DNA of 64,000 bases from Coriobacteriia bacterium (lineage in GTDB: Bacteria; Actinomycetota; Coriobacteriia; Coriobacteriales; UBA8131). The notes below the pieces were generated by a model. That model was not told the origin of the DNA. It saw nothing but the letters and a program-made list of their open reading frames with translations, and searched no databases. How positions within the stretch are numbered: the first letter of the stretch is position 1; each line of letters starts with the position of its first letter. The translations under genes were made by a program, and so were the position numbers. This document shows positions 44,139-59,100 of this stretch, in pieces. The stretch spans positions 1-64,000 of the forward strand of contig WRNE01000001.1 of the NCBI GenBank assembly GCA_009776725.1. Reading direction: 5' to 3'.

Positions 44139-47100
44139 CTATTGATCCGAGGCTACCTCACCAAGTTTAATCGGCGTCGATGGCTGGCTGGGATCCTTGC
44201 CTTGGCTTCGCAAGGCCAGCGTGACGACTATTTGAACAAGTAGGATGACGATATGCACGGCGGCCCACGAGTCAAAGAACAACATCGACCCGCCTAGATC
44301 CTCTGTCGATATGAACAAAACCATTGCACCGATCGCCAGCACCGAGTTTATGGAAAGGCCAAGCAAGGCCCTTAGACGATCGGTCCGGCTTCTCCACCGG
44401 TCCAGTTGGCTTGTTCCTGCCTGCCTCTTGCGGATGCTTGACAAAAGCATCAGCAAGGCCATCAGTATGCTGAGCAGGCTAAGAATAAGGTTGGCGAGGG
44501 CCCATGACCGATTATCGTTGTCGATGGCTTTCTCAAGCTCTTCTGCCTTGCCAGAGCCTTGTGGCGTCTTGGTGTCGATGATGGCTGTCGGCCGCTCGCT
44601 TGCTTGGACTTCTTCTTGGCCGGTAGAAGGCAGAGGCCTTGGCCTGGGTCGAGTGACTATCGGCTCGTCATCGTCTTGGTCTGGGCTAGGCTCATGATAG
44701 TAGTTGACCAGATAGACATCCAGATACTTAGAGGCGGCTGTCAGCTCGCCTGGTATCCAGACTCTGACCGGTACCCGCTCGCTGCCAATCATGCCGTTTG
44801 CACTGATACTCAAGCTGTTGCCCACTATGTGGTACTGGTCATCGGGCAAATCCGGGTCGGCCCAAATATTCGTGTTGCCGACAATGTGTATGGCGTCACC
44901 GCTGATTTGACGGATTGTCGTATCTGTCATCAACAAGACAGATATGTCTCGTCCATAGATGCTTATGATGCCTGCTGCTATGCGCAGAGGATCGGCTGTC
45001 GTGCCTATATTTCCTGTAGCCGTGAGGCGTAAGTCTTCTGTGATGATGTTTGCTTGGCTGCCTGGCGCTGCCAAGACGTCCCCGTCGACGACCAAGACAA
45101 GGTGCGGGCCTCCATAAATGCTGCCGACCTCGAGGTCACAAAGGCTGTTTAGGTAAAAACCGGACTGTCCAAGGCCGGACAAGCGCTTGACCTGAAGGAC
45201 CAGCGGTTTGTCCGTCTCCCCCACTGAGCCGGTAAGCGAGTTCAGCTCGCCTTCGTTTGCACTGATCACACTGGTGGCAAAGATGCTGCCTTCGGCAGTG
45301 AAGCAAAAACCGGTACCGCTGTCTATGTCGCCTAGCAAAAGGTCGCCATAGGCTGCTATATAGACGCCGGTGGTGCTTTTAGCGTTCAGGGACTTGCCGA
45401 CAAATACGGACAAGGGCCTGTCGTATGTGCCGATGGCCTGGCCGCTGGCCAAGTAAAGATCCCCTGAGGCGCTGAGCGTAGGACTCTGGCCCAAGGCGTC
45501 AAGCAGTGCCTGATCGGCAACTTGCCGCTTGTCCAAAGCCAAGGCCTGCCAAGCGAGGGCCTCTGTCAGAGCCTCGTCGGCTGCCTGCCGTGCCGCCTGG
45601 GCAGCATCAAAGGCGACAGACTCATCCAGCAGGGCTTTGTCCAGATCCTGATTGAGCAGGACAACCTGGTCGTCTAGGCTGTCAAGCAAGTCTTCTAGGA
45701 GAACGATGTCGGCAAGGGCTGTAGCGATCGCATCGTCCAGGTTTGCCTGCAGTTCTTTTAGCTCGCCAAGCATGGCGCCTAGCTCGTCTAGTGACAGGAC
45801 GCCATAATCAGCCAACAAGCCGTCAATGGCAATGGCCAGGTCGGCTTCTGTCATCCCCGACTCGCGCAGCAGCTCGATGTCAGCAAAAAGGGCCTCGATT
45901 CCAACAATGCGGCTGAGAGCGTCTGTCAGCTGTTGGTTGTAGTCGGCAAGGTCGGCTTGTGCCTGCAATAAGTCGGCCTCTGCCTGCCCCTGTGCTTCCA
46001 GGGCAGCTGACAATGCCTGCTCGACCGCCTGCCTGTTCGCTCGGGCAGCCTCTAACAAGGCTGCTGTTCGCCTGGCATACTCTTCAAGTATCTCGTAAAG
46101 GCTTTGCGCAGCGCTGGCAGCGGCCTCGGCATCCAGTGCCTGCTTTATGGCATCTTCAGCGTCTTTCATGGCCTGGCCGGCATCGTTCGCATCGAGGACG
46201 CTTCCCGGAGCGCTTATATAGACGTCTCCACCAGCTTCGACATGCATTAACAACAGGTCGTCGCTGACTTCCTCGACCACTAGTTGCTCGGCATAGGCTG
46301 TAAACGTCCCTCCCAAGAACGAATCAGTGTCAATCAGTATGGGGTCGGAGCTGCTGCCAATTGCACCGTTTGCCGACAAGCTGATGCTTCGGCCTTTGAC
46401 ATGGGCAGGGGCACCATACGAATTGCCTGCTACGAGGTTCCTATCAGCAGTCAGCCAGACGTCTAGACCGGCTTGAATGAGGCCTATCTTGAGGTCAGAG
46501 CCGTTAGTGTTGGCAAGATGCAAGCCTCCTAGCGCTTTGGCATTGACTTGTCCAACAGTACTGTTTGCTATAACTGTCAAATTGGTATAGCCTTCGAGGC
46601 TTATATCACCGTAAGCCTCGACTTCCAACAAAACACTGACATCGGTCACTAAAGGACTGCCTATACTGCCCAGGGTGCCTGTAACAAAAAGATAAGCTGT
46701 ATCGGCGATGATATGTGGAGAAGAGCCTGCCTGGCCGCTGATGTCGCCGGTCACCTGCAAGTCGATGTGGCCGCCATGGATCGAGACGATCTCTAGCGAA
46801 CTAAGGTTCTCGATGTATAAGCCATAGCCAGGCATGACCAGCCCAGACAAGGCCTTAGTGTCAAGCAAGACCCTTTGGTCAGCCGTTCCCACGTTTCCGC
46901 CTAGCGAGCTAAGGTCGACGAAGCTACAAGCTATCAGGCTTAAGCTGTCTAAATCACCGGTCACTGTTACCAGCACAACCTCGTCGGTCAGCATGTCCCC
47001 GAGCTGAAGGTCGCCAAAACCAGCCAAATAGATACCGTCTGGGGCTTCCGCGTTGACATAGCCGCCCACACCTATACTTAATAGATAGTCCGTTCTGCCG

Positions 47101-50100
47101 ATACTGCCACCAGCTGTCAAGTTTAAGACAAACGGGCTTATGACAGTCGGTGTCGCCGAGTTTATCAGGCTGTATTTATAGTCTGCTTGGTCACGCAGGC
47201 TTAAGGCGATAGCCCTTTGGGCCTGCCATTCGTCATATGCCAAGCCGGCTTGCAGTTGGGCAGACTGGGCTTGGGCTTGGGTATTGGCAGCCGACTCGGC
47301 AGCTGCCTGATAAGCAGCGTTGAGCTCGTCTACCAAGTCGTTTGCCACACTGATCAGCCCGCGTAATTGGTCTATCTGGTCTTGACAAAGGGCAATTGCG
47401 TCTAGTTGGCCAGGCGACAAGGCAAGCAAGTCGGCCAGGCTCTGTTCGGCTTGGCTTAAGTCAAGAACTAGTTGGTCACGTGCTGCCGTGGCGTCAGCCA
47501 ACGACTGGTTGGCTGCCAAGCGTCTGGCTTCGGCTGCTTGGTAGGCCTCGGCATACCGGTCTGCCAGCTCGTTTAACATCTCATAGACGAGACGCTTCGC
47601 TTCAGCTTCGCTTGCTGCCTCACGGCTGGCCTTTTCGGCATTCTTGGCGTCTTCCAGCACCTTGCCGGCATCGTTGGCGTCCAAGATGCTTCCCGGGGCT
47701 AGAAGTGTGACATCGCCTTGAGTAGACTCGATATTCTTTAATATCAAGTCGTCGCTTATCTCATGGATCACCATAGAGTAGGCTAATGCAGTCAGAGTAC
47801 CGTTTAGCCCAGAGCGGGTGTCGATCTTAAAGGGCATCAGGTCGTTGCCGATCGCCCCCAACGCGCTGAGGTCGATATTTGTGCCCGTTACCTGGGCATA
47901 CTCGCCATAAGGCTCGCCCTCATAACGGTCTCCCTCGACAAGGCTTTGCCCAGAGACGATTGTGACATCGCCACCAGCCCAAATCGGGCCTACGACCAGG
48001 TCTTTGGCATCGCTGTTGGACAGGTGCAGATCATTTTCAACCCTGGCATTGACTTGGCCAGACAGGCTGTTGGCTACCATTGTCAGGCTGCCCAGGCCAT
48101 AAACGCTGATGTCGTCGCGGGCATCTATAGTCAGAGTCCCGCCGATTTTGACCGTCAAGGGATCGACGATTGTTGCAACCTCGCCGTCATTAACTGTGTA
48201 CCAGGCATCACGTCCGGCAAAGACCGAGCCCCGGACCGAGCCGTTCAGCTCCTCGGCAGCCACGTCCCTTCCAGCATCGATATCGATGGTCAGCCTGGTT
48301 TCTGGGTCAAGGAAGTCTTCCCTCATCCAGTCGATACGGACGACCACATCCAAGACCCAGGCCATGACGGGATAGCCGTTCTCGTCAAACACCAGGTTCC
48401 CGGCTTGGTCAGTCAGTTGGATGTATCGCAGGATATAGGTCTTCTCCGCATTATTGGCTTCAAACTCGAAAGGCGGCCCCTGCTCAACCTTTTGTGCCTG
48501 GCCCTGGTCGTAATAGATGTCCTCGTCGATGTTTAAGACTATCACAGGGGAGTTCTCACGCATCTCCAGGAGCAGCGGTGCACTGTGACGGCCGACGTCA
48601 AAGAGCGCGTGCAAGGTAATGTCCCTGCCCAGGATATGATGGCCGACATGCTCGTTATGCTCGTCGTATTCGGCCAGGATGCTTCCGCCCAGGCTGATGA
48701 TTGTCACCTCGCCACGCTCCGAGGTGATTTGGCCTACCGTCAAGTCCCCAGAGTCGGAGACGATATAGATATAACCGTCGTTATAGATATAAGTGACGCC
48801 TGTCGATAGGCCGATGTGGATATTGAACCCGCGGGCAGGCGGGTCGTCATAGCCGTCGTCTGCTGCTTCTTGGGGGTATCTGGCGGAGAAGAACGCCGCC
48901 TGGTACAAGTCTGCGATCTCGTCTGGGGTAAGCAGGCTGCCTAGCAATGCCCCTAGCCCATCAAAGCATTCTGGGCCGGGCTCGAAGACATAATTGCCAA
49001 AAGCATCCAGCTCGGCGTTGCCAAGAGCGTCCAGGCTGAGGACAGGGGTCATTTGGATTTCAAGCAGGCGTGTCAAGAAAGCCCAGGCAAGCTCGTAGTC
49101 GACCTGGTAGGCCTCGCCAGACGCGGCTGTCTGCTCGCGTGCATCGATTGGCTTTAGAGGGTCAGTTGCCAGCAGTTTTCCGCCTGCGCCAAAGACCATT
49201 TCGAAGACGGCCTCGGGGCCTTGTCCGATCAATAGCTGCATGGCCAGCAAGGCGCCGTCCTGCTTGGTCAAGAAGAGCAGTCGGACAAGGAACGACTTGG
49301 TCACTGGGTCGATAGCGTCATAGTCAAGGCCTGCCAGCTGGCCGTCCGGGTCGTCAGGGTCGGCCTCTTCGTAAGGGTCAAGGCCGATCAGCAGGCAAAC
49401 GACGTCATGGGCCGACAGGCCAAAGCCGTTTGCCAGCAACAGGTACAAGTCATCGAGGCTGATCGTCGACTGAGAGCCATCGAGTCCTAGCAGCTCTTTG
49501 TCGGCGTCGCTTAAATGGTCAAACAGCTTAAGCAGGCCATCGTCGCCCAGGTAGCCTAACAAGACATCGAGCAATGTCAGCTGGTAGTCGTTTTCGACCA
49601 GCACTACCAAGTCGTCAATACTGATGCTGGTAGCATTGGCATCTAGGCCCAAGAGGAGCTTCTCCTCTTCGCCTAGACTGTCAAAGATACGCTGTAGATG
49701 GCTGTCGCTTACCAGGCCAGCCAGGCTGATAGCGTCAACCATGCCTGGAAGCCCGTCAAGGCTTTGGCTGTATGCTGCTGCTATCAGGATGTTCAGGCTG
49801 TCCTGATCAAGCAGGGCTTCCAGCTCGTCTGTCGTAAACAAATCTAGGATCCACTGCGTCGGAAGGCCTGTCTCTTGGCCTAGCATCGCGCTGACCAAGG
49901 CCTTGGACAAGAGTTCTGTCCAGACGCTTCGATCTGCCCGGATCAGAATCCAGGCAGCCAGGTCACTAGGATCTTGGACGTTTATCAGCATCTCCAGCAA
50001 TTGCCGCTCGATCAAGGCCAGCCAATCACCCTCATGCAGGTTGTCAGAGTCGCCGTAGGTATAGCCACTGAACTCGTTGACCTTGGGATTGTCCGGATGG

Positions 50101-53100
50101 GTGATCAGGTCCATCAGGCAGGCCAGCAGCGGATAGTCGCCGATCCTTACCTCATAGTACTCTGCTGGATCCTCTGGATCGTTGTTTATCTGCGCCAGAA
50201 TCAGCTCTAAGGCATCAATATAGATGTCTTTGACATAGGGGACGAGCAAGGTGAGGCCAGCCGGTATGTCGATTATCAAATAGTCGTCGATAAGCCCAAT
50301 GGAGGACCTTGCGCTCAGTGAAAGCATGGAGTTGCTGTCGTCGTCCGTATCGGCAAACTTTATGAAGGCCCGATAACCATACTCGTCGCAGTACAAGCCA
50401 GGCTGGTCGCCATGGTACTGGCCGATAGTGTTACCAGCTACCAGGCTGATTGCGCTTTCTTTGCTGATGATGGCTTCAAAGAGGATATCGCCTTTGGCTT
50501 CGGTGTCAAAGGCATTGGCATTTAGATCGACTAAGCTATAGACCGACCCCATGTGCCGGAAGCTGATATTGCCTGAAGACGTCGAATCTGGGTTGGGCTG
50601 CCAGTCGATGACGATTAGTGCCGAGTCATATATCCAAACGACATTGGTCTGGAGGACGAACCTGCCATACAGCACGCTTATATCGTCTGCAAAAATGCTT
50701 CCGTCACGTGTGGCTATCATTACCACGACGTCTTTTTCCTCGCTGCCTTCAATGACTGTCTGGTCGTCAAAGTACCAGTCCCCGTTCTCAACATAGATAT
50801 ATGTATCAGTGCCTATTCTCTGCTCGCCCTCCAGGTCGTAGAACACAAAACGGCCTGGCCAGGCCAGTTCCATCTCTAGGGGGTCTGCCTCTGTGCCGAT
50901 CGAGCCGATGCTGTGGGCGTAGATTGTGATGTTGCCCCCATTGGCTTTAATGTCTGTGTTGTCGGCCCCGTCTGCATCGAGCCGGCCTTTGGGGGTGTCG
51001 CCGTCATGGATGCTGCCTGCGCGGTCATCCATCTTCAGTGTTACGCTGAAGCCCTCCAGGTATGAGACCAGGTAGGTTGTGCCTTCGATGACTGCTTCGC
51101 GTGTCTGGTCGGTATCGTTTTGGTCGTACCATTTCACAGTCCCGTCCGAGCCCACGCGGACCTGGGCCTCGTTGCTGACAAACGAAATATGGTAAGTGAC
51201 ACCGTTCGAAGCGTAGATCACCAAACGGCTTTCGCCCCCGCCCCTTACCTCGTAATAGCCTAGGCCTTCGGGGATGCCAAGCTGGGCTTCTGTGTCATGG
51301 TCAGCGGTGTGTTGGTAAAGGCCTGCGCTCTCCCAGCTGGAGCCTGTCCAGTAATAATAGCTGCCGACAGAGCTTAGGGCCACATCGTCGGAGATTTGGA
51401 CAAGGTGCTGCTTGCCGCTTATGCTTAGCAGCTGGGTATTAGGACTGTATGTCAGGCTGGACGGATCGACATAGGTATAGCCTGGACGGATGTCAAATGA
51501 GGCTGTTCCTGTCAATAAGTCATAGACAAAAGTCTGAGAATACAAGAAGACCCCGCTTGACCAGCCTTCCCCGTCATCATAGAGCTTCTCGTACTCTGAC
51601 TCGTTTCGGGTGACTACCGCACCAGTAGACACCAGAATCCTTTGGGACACCCGGTAGTTCGAGTTATAGCTTGAAAGCCTTACAGTCTGACCCGTTGACA
51701 GGTGTACATAGCCTGAGGTTATCGTCTCCCACTCGGTGTAGGCATTCCCCGCACCGTCATAGCGAATCGAATAGATAGCCTCTTCGGAAGTAGAGTCCAG
51801 TTCGTACCTGTCCCCATTCGGGTCAATGAGCTCATAGATGCTATAAGGCACTATGAAATAAGCCAGGCTGGAGTTTCCGGGGAAGTTTATCCGCCAACCT
51901 TGGGCTTGGACCCTTGGCACATCATTGTCGCTGTCCTCGTATTGGACAGTCAGGGCAGACGTGCCTAGGCTGCTTAGCCTAATGTAGTCATAGGCGATCG
52001 TTATTGATACTACCCGGTTGCCGGCCATGTTCATCCTTGGAGTATCGGTTATGACGTAGGCTGCCAAGGGGTTTGTCGACGAGCTGGAATTGTTGTTGAT
52101 GCCGAAGCGGTAACTGGTGACATTGTTCCAGTAGTCTATCTGGACATAGTCAGTCGAGCCTTCGCTATAGTTCCCTGCACGTGCGTAATACACCCTGGCC
52201 TCGTTGCTTGCCCAGCTGACGGTATAGGTAGATGGCCTGACGCCATTGCTATAAGTGTATGTTCGTAGTTGGACCTCGATTACTTCGACATAGACAGCTA
52301 CTTGGTTGATTGTCGTAGTGAAACGGGTGTAGACATTATAACGCTCGACTTCGCTAGTAATAGTTCCAGAACCGTTATAGGAAAACGAGCGGGAGTCGAA
52401 GGTGACCTCGTATTCGGTCCCAGACGAGGTAACGACACTGTTTGCTGTCCGGCTGCCAGTATAGACATTGGCCAGATAGTCGGTCCCAGCAAAGAAGGCC
52501 AGCACATAATAGTCACTGTAACTGGTGTTATGGAGGTTGCTTATATTCTCTGCAAACAGGAAGTAGTAGTCAAAACCGCCTTCGGTCTTCCAGTAATAGT
52601 TGCTCTTTATTTCGTTTAAGTCATAAGGGTCGATGCTTTGGCTGCTGCCTGGGTTGCTCACCCTAAGCAGCTCCACGCCTTGGCGAGTAACTATGTTGCC
52701 GGCAACTGTATACCAGCCTCCAAGAGAAAGATCGTATTCCATATAGAGGTCGAAGCCCTTTTCGCCATAGACATAAAGATCGCCCGTGGAGAGGTTTAAC
52801 CGGACCTCGTATTCAAGGAAGTCTATAGCAGCTTGGCCGCTTCCGTTATAACTAAGTTGATAAAGAGAGGTGTCAAAGGCATAGCCTTGCGGCGTCAGGA
52901 TACGGCGCACTTGGCCGAATGCATCTAAATAAAGCTCGGTGCCGTTGGGCAAAGTATAGATCTGATAGTTGGCGTCCTGGCCGCCGATGCGGTACTTCTC
53001 CAGCTCGCTTAAGGTCAAAGTCACAGTGCCGAGGTCTAGGGATTCAGTAGTGAACTGCAGCACACCTGGGATAATAATCGAGGCGACCCCCGCACTAGCC

Positions 53101-56100
53101 AGGTATTCCATACGAAACGCGGTCGGCAGCACGATGTCTAGCAAGCCCACAGCCAAGATCTTCTCCAGATCTAAGGTACCTTGGATCGGGCCGGTCGGCA
53201 GGCTGTCGGTGAACTCTTTCTTCGCAGTGATGTCGGCAAGCGTCAGCTCTAGCCAGACATCGGCTGTCGCTTCTATATAGACTCTGGCGTCTAGTCCGTC
53301 GCGCACGGTCAGGTAGGCCTCAAAACGGCCTGTCAGGCTGCCCATGTTATCGGCGTTTAAGACTACCAGTTCATGGGCCCAGACAGGGGCTAAAGCCGCT
53401 CCGCCCATGGCAATGGACTGGGTGTAAAGGCTCCCATTGCCTGTATTGTTCTGCTCGGTCCACTCTATGTGTAACAAGCCGCGCTCGTTGCTGACCAGCC
53501 CGGTAAAGTAGACCGAGGCCTGTCCCCATGAGTAAATGTAAATGGAGGGGCAGGTCATCTCGCTGGTTTCTTGCCAGTCTGGCCGATAGGCGTTTAGATA
53601 GCTGCTGTTCAGGGCATTGACCGCTGACTTGGCAAAGCTCATGTTATGCAGATTGATAGAGGCGAATACCAAGTCGGCCTCCGTACGGTTGGTGACTACC
53701 AGCTCGGGGACATACTCTTGGCCGTAGATTTTGTTGCCAGCACCGTTTATGCCGTTGCTGCTGCCGATTATGGTCAGCCTGCCCGCCTGGTTGTTCTCGA
53801 TATTCGAGAAATGGACCTGGTCGCCAGCGATTGTGTACCTAAAGCTTGTTGAGGTGCCGACACTGCGTACCTGCAGGCTGCCTTGACTGTCGTAGTAGAC
53901 ATCGATGGCTATTCCGGCAGCTGCGTCATAGATGTCGAATACGACGTTTGGCCCAATGGTCATAGTCGTATTGCTGGTCAGGTAGTTGGCCGTCACCTCT
54001 TTCTTGCTGGCAATCGCCCTGCGCACCCCATTGGCCGAAAGCTCTACGTTGGCAGCGAAAGCCTTCCGGTCGATCCTTACGTCGGCACCGGTTATGCGGG
54101 CATTGTCGCGGATGGTGACACTGACGTTGGAATTGCCGTAAAGGTGCGCTTGCGAGACTATGCGGCCGGCAAAGGCGGTTATGCGGGTGCGGGCTCTCGC
54201 ATAGATGTGCCTGCCGCTGCTTCTCGGAGTAGCGTCTGCCATGATCAAGAGGTTGTCATAGGCACTGAGATGGACATTGTCGACCAACACGCTCATATCC
54301 AAGTAGAAGTACACGTCGCTGTAGGCATAGGCGAAGTTCAGGAACCCGCCTGTTGCCGCATAGGTATAAGACTCAATGTACATATCGTTTATCTTACTGA
54401 GGATTGTGATGTTTTTAGCAGTAATGGTACTTTGCTCGCTGGCATTGCTGGCAATGTTTACCCTGGCCTGGAAATTCGTGTTTGTTGCGATCTCCCTGGT
54501 GAACACAGCGTCTGCATGGGCGCTGCTGCCAATGGCGTACATACCGATATCGCCAATTGTCTGGATGTTTCTGGCTGATATGTACGCTGCGATGACGACG
54601 TCCCCGAAGGTATTGGTGACCGTCACCTTGGACCCGACATTGACAATGCTGCTTGACGAATAGTTGGTAGTAGCCTGGGTCTCGCCTCCACCGAAGGCCC
54701 CACCCTGGGTAGCATTGGCCTCTGTGTGGATATCGTCTCGCTCGCCTGCCCGGGCGATGATGTTGATAGAGCCGAAGTCAGCAAAGATACTGACATTGTC
54801 ATAAATGTTTACCTCGATCTCCCGATGCAGGGTGTTATAAGCCTTAAAAGTCCCAGAGGTGATGAAGCCGCCGCTTCCGGAAAGCGTGATTGCCGTCATC
54901 TTGGCGCTGGACTCGGCCTCGATGCCCACGCTGCCATGTGCCCAGACATCGGCTTGCGCCCTTACCTCGGCAGTGGTCTGTTGGCTGATGTAGTTGTAGG
55001 CGTATTTGTTACTGGCGTTAAACAGCAGTCCGATACTGGTACCGTTGACCAAGGAGTCGGCAACGGCGTAGTCGGAAGCCTTTACCAAAACATCGCCGCC
55101 CAGGCTTTTGACTGTCGCCTTAGTGCCAATGTAGGCCTCGGTCCGATAATAGCTGTAAGTCTGCACAGCATTCATGCCCACACCGACGATGCCTAAGTCG
55201 AGGCCGGCTGTTTGCCTAGCCCTCGCATAGCCGTTGTTGTTTGCCTCGACGGTGATGTCGCCTTCGGCAACCACATTGGCATTGTCGCCGATATAGGCAG
55301 ACACGAAGTTGGCTTTGTCCTCCCGTCCGATCATGGCCAGCATGTTGCCGCCGCCGAGCAGGCCGAGGCCGAAGGTGTGGCCGGATGCCGATGTGGCTAA
55401 AGAACGGGTATTCGACGTGGCCAGGACATCAAGGCTTGCCCCAGCTGTAAGCTGCACGCCTTCGATGTAGGCGACGACGGTGTCAGTCACCGAGGACTGG
55501 GCAAAGCTGACTGCTATCCTGAAGATATCGACAGAGTTGGGGACCCTCACTTCAGCAACAGCCTCTGAGCTGGACTTGGCCTCGACTCTGACGTCCTTTT
55601 CGACATCGATGGTGCCAGACCCCGCTATGTAGGCCTTGTTTACCAGTTCCGAATAGGCATATGCATAGGTCACGGCCCCATTGACCAGGCTGATACGGAA
55701 GCCGCTGCCCTGGTTGGGCGAGCCGCTTTGGGCATCAGACAGGCTTGAAAGCTCCGACCTGACGTTAAGTGAGCCTAAGACATGCACTTCTCCGCCTGAA
55801 CCGATGTCAAACCAAGCACTTTGGCTTACGGTCAGGTATGAGTAGACTACGTTGCCAGCCAATGAAAGCAGCTCTATGGCTATGGTTGGCGTATAGACAT
55901 TGGCTAGTGCTTGTGCCTTTCCATTAGCCTGTACCAAAAGGTCGCCAGCCAGGCCGTTGGCTCCTGTTGCCGTTACCTTGCCGTTGCCGACCAGGTAGGC
56001 GCTGGCAGTTGCCTCGGCATAGGCGAAGGCGGTATTGACGTTGAGGTTTGCCGCCGAGACGCTTAAGCTGAGATTGCCTAAGGGGCCGGTTGTCGAGGTA

Positions 56101-59100
56101 GCCAAGGTGTTATGGCCGACGCCGACCCGTATTTGCCCGGCAGCCAAGCCCTCGCCAGCCGAGCCGCTGGAATCGATAAAGGCCAGATAGTATCCGCTGG
56201 CATGGGCATAAAGCGCGACTACGGAGACGTTGACCAGGCTGGCGTTGAACTGAGGCTGGGCGACATTGGCTGTAGCATAAGACGCTGCAAATGTATGCAC
56301 GTCCAGGTTGTTCACGATATGGCTGCTGGCTCCTTCGACATAGGCCCTGACAGTCGATGTCGAGTAGCTGACAGCGACATTGGCGCTGACCCGCACCAGA
56401 CTGAGCGAGCCGTAGCTCGCACCGACCACTGCAAAGGCCCCATACGAGGTGTCGATGGTTGGAAGCGCCGGCAAGCCGTCGTCTTGGTATTTGACAGACC
56501 CGTCGGCATTCAGTACCGACGATTCGACGACATTGTACAAGGACAAGACGCTGACATCATCCGCCTCGACATAGGCGTCTACGATGTAGGCGTCCTGGGC
56601 TGCCCGCAGGCGGGCAACGACGGTGTTGACTGTCACGATTAACGAAGATGCGGAGAAGTACGCGCCCTTGACCTCGGCATTGGCCCTTACCTTGCCATTG
56701 TTGAGCACATTGATATTGCCAGCCGTGCCTACCCTTCCATTGCCGCTGATGCCTGCTCCCGCCACTGTAGCGACATGGGCATAGGCGATGTTGACCTCGA
56801 CACTGGCAAAATACGAGAAGCGGATGCCGCCCAAGGCCGGGTTGACCACGGCCTCGGATATCGCCGTATAGCTGTTCGACACCTCGATGCCTGTCCCAGC
56901 ACTGATGCTGCCTGTGCTGGAGAGGACCGCCATGAACGTCCCGTCGGCATAGGCATAGCCCAGCATCAAGCCGACAGAGGCCAGCCCGATTGACAAGTTG
57001 TCGATTTTTGCATAGGCTGTGGAATCCGCCTCGTTGACCACGCTGATAGCACCAGCCACATCCAAGCTGCCAGCAACTACCATTGCCCTGCTAGTGGCGT
57101 TGGCATCAGCCATGACAACATTGCCAACAGCAGCGATCAGTCCCACCGAGGCAGAGAAGACATAGGCCTCCGCCATGTTGCTCTTGTTCATCGACTGGTC
57201 ATAGGCGGCATTCTTATAGTCTAAGACCAGGTTGCCCGAGACTATGTCTTTGTTTTGTCTGGAGAAGACATTGAGGCTTCCGTGCAGCCTGATATCGGCA
57301 TTGCAGTCGACCAGGGCTTCCTGGACGCTGGTGATACCGGCATAGGCGACTGAGATATTGACGCTGATCCCACCGATGCTGGCGTTGCCGATAACCGCAT
57401 AGGCATGGGCGTTGCCATAAGCTTGGACGGTCAGGTTGTCGGCATCGATGCTCACATCGCCGTTATTGCCCCTGATATGCGCCAAGTTGGACGAGCTGTT
57501 GATAGCGATAGCCACATTCAAGGCTACCGCGACACCACCAGCAGTCCCGGTGATCATAGTGACATTGGCCTCGGAGGAGTAAGGGTCTGCCAGGGTACCG
57601 GCCTGGACAAGGATGTCGCCGTCGGCGATGCTCAGCCTGCCACGGGTAGCGTCGATTAAGGCTAGGTTGGTGGTTTTTTGATAAGCCACTGAAACAGTCG
57701 CCCCAACAGCTACCCCGCCAAGGGTCACGGCAATGGTGCTGATTGAGACGTCCCCTGCCATGAAGGCCTGTACGCTTAGGCTTCTGGCCTCTATGTCCAC
57801 CGAGTTAGTGGCGGCAATGCCTGTTGCATAGTTAAAGCCGAGGGCCACGATGGCGTTTACAGCAACTGCCCCGCCTCCGGCTGAAAGGACATAGACCGTC
57901 GTCTCGCCGGTGACACGGCTAGTGACGTCGATGTCTCTGGCCTTTATCGTCCCTATTGACCCATTGCTGCCCATCGAGCCGGCATGGGCTGCTTTGCCCT
58001 CGCCTGGATATGCGTCAGGGGTCAAGCCGATATATGTCCTTGCATCAAGCTTGTTCACTACGACGACAGCGACGACCCCGACCCCGACGGCTCCGCCGGT
58101 GATCGCCAGGATCACTCCCATCGCCTCGGCTTTGAAGGCAGTCGCCACATTGATGTCAGCCGACTCTGTGCTCCCGTTTACTTGCCAGGAGCCGATAGTC
58201 ACCCCCTGGCCGATAAAGGTGTCGACCCGGGTCATGTTGATGGCGATGACAATGCCGGCGTTTACAGCGACTGCCCCACCGGCCAATGTCCCTGCAGCCG
58301 AGACAACATCGGTCAGGCCGGTAGTCTGCACATTGATAGACTTGGTCTGATTGATGACGGCATCCCCGGTGATGGCACTGATGACCGTCCCGCCAAAGTA
58401 GGCTACACCAGCTGAGACGGTTACACCGACAAAACCAGCACCAATACCGACGTTTACGACCAGTACTTGGCCGAACTGCATATTGGCCTCTACGCTTAAG
58501 CTGTTGGCCTGGACCACGTTCCCAGCCATTTCGGCATCGGCTGTGCTAAACACCATCAGTATCGCCACACTGACCCCAACCCCGACCAATGCGCCGCCGC
58601 CAGCTACGGATATCAGCATGAAGCTAGAGCTGGCTGGGGCACTGACTCCCGAATCGGCTAGGGCCTTGGTGGTTGTGGCATTGGCGTTGAAATCATCCGT
58701 GTTGCCTTGGTCGTCTTGGACTATCCCTTGCTTGCCGCTTTCGAGGTCGTCATAGCCTGCTTGCAGGGAGTTGGCCGACTCTCCGACCGAGGCTCTGACC
58801 AAAATGTCGCCATTGGCTGACAATGTTGCCCCCCCGGCTACAATAGCCAGGGCATTGGAGTTAAGTATGCCGATAGTCAAACCGACGCCGACGCCTGCTA
58901 TGCCTGCTCCGCCAATCGCCCCGGCAACCAGCAATGCACTGGCTGTGTCGTAGGCCTCCACAGAGATGTTCCCATGGCCTTGGCCCACGTTCCCGGTAGC
59001 CGTGACGGTTGCATTGGCAAGGATCAGGGCACTTGTCGTGTTGCTGATCCCGTTGACTGTCGAAACGTTGAAACTGATGCCGCCAGCATCGTCATACTGG

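Noticed and set aside
44619-44633. A standard sortase cell-wall sorting signal
   Set aside because: The motif is present but the hydrophobic helix is too far away and is followed by two more helices; kept as a finding, not annotated as a sorting signal.
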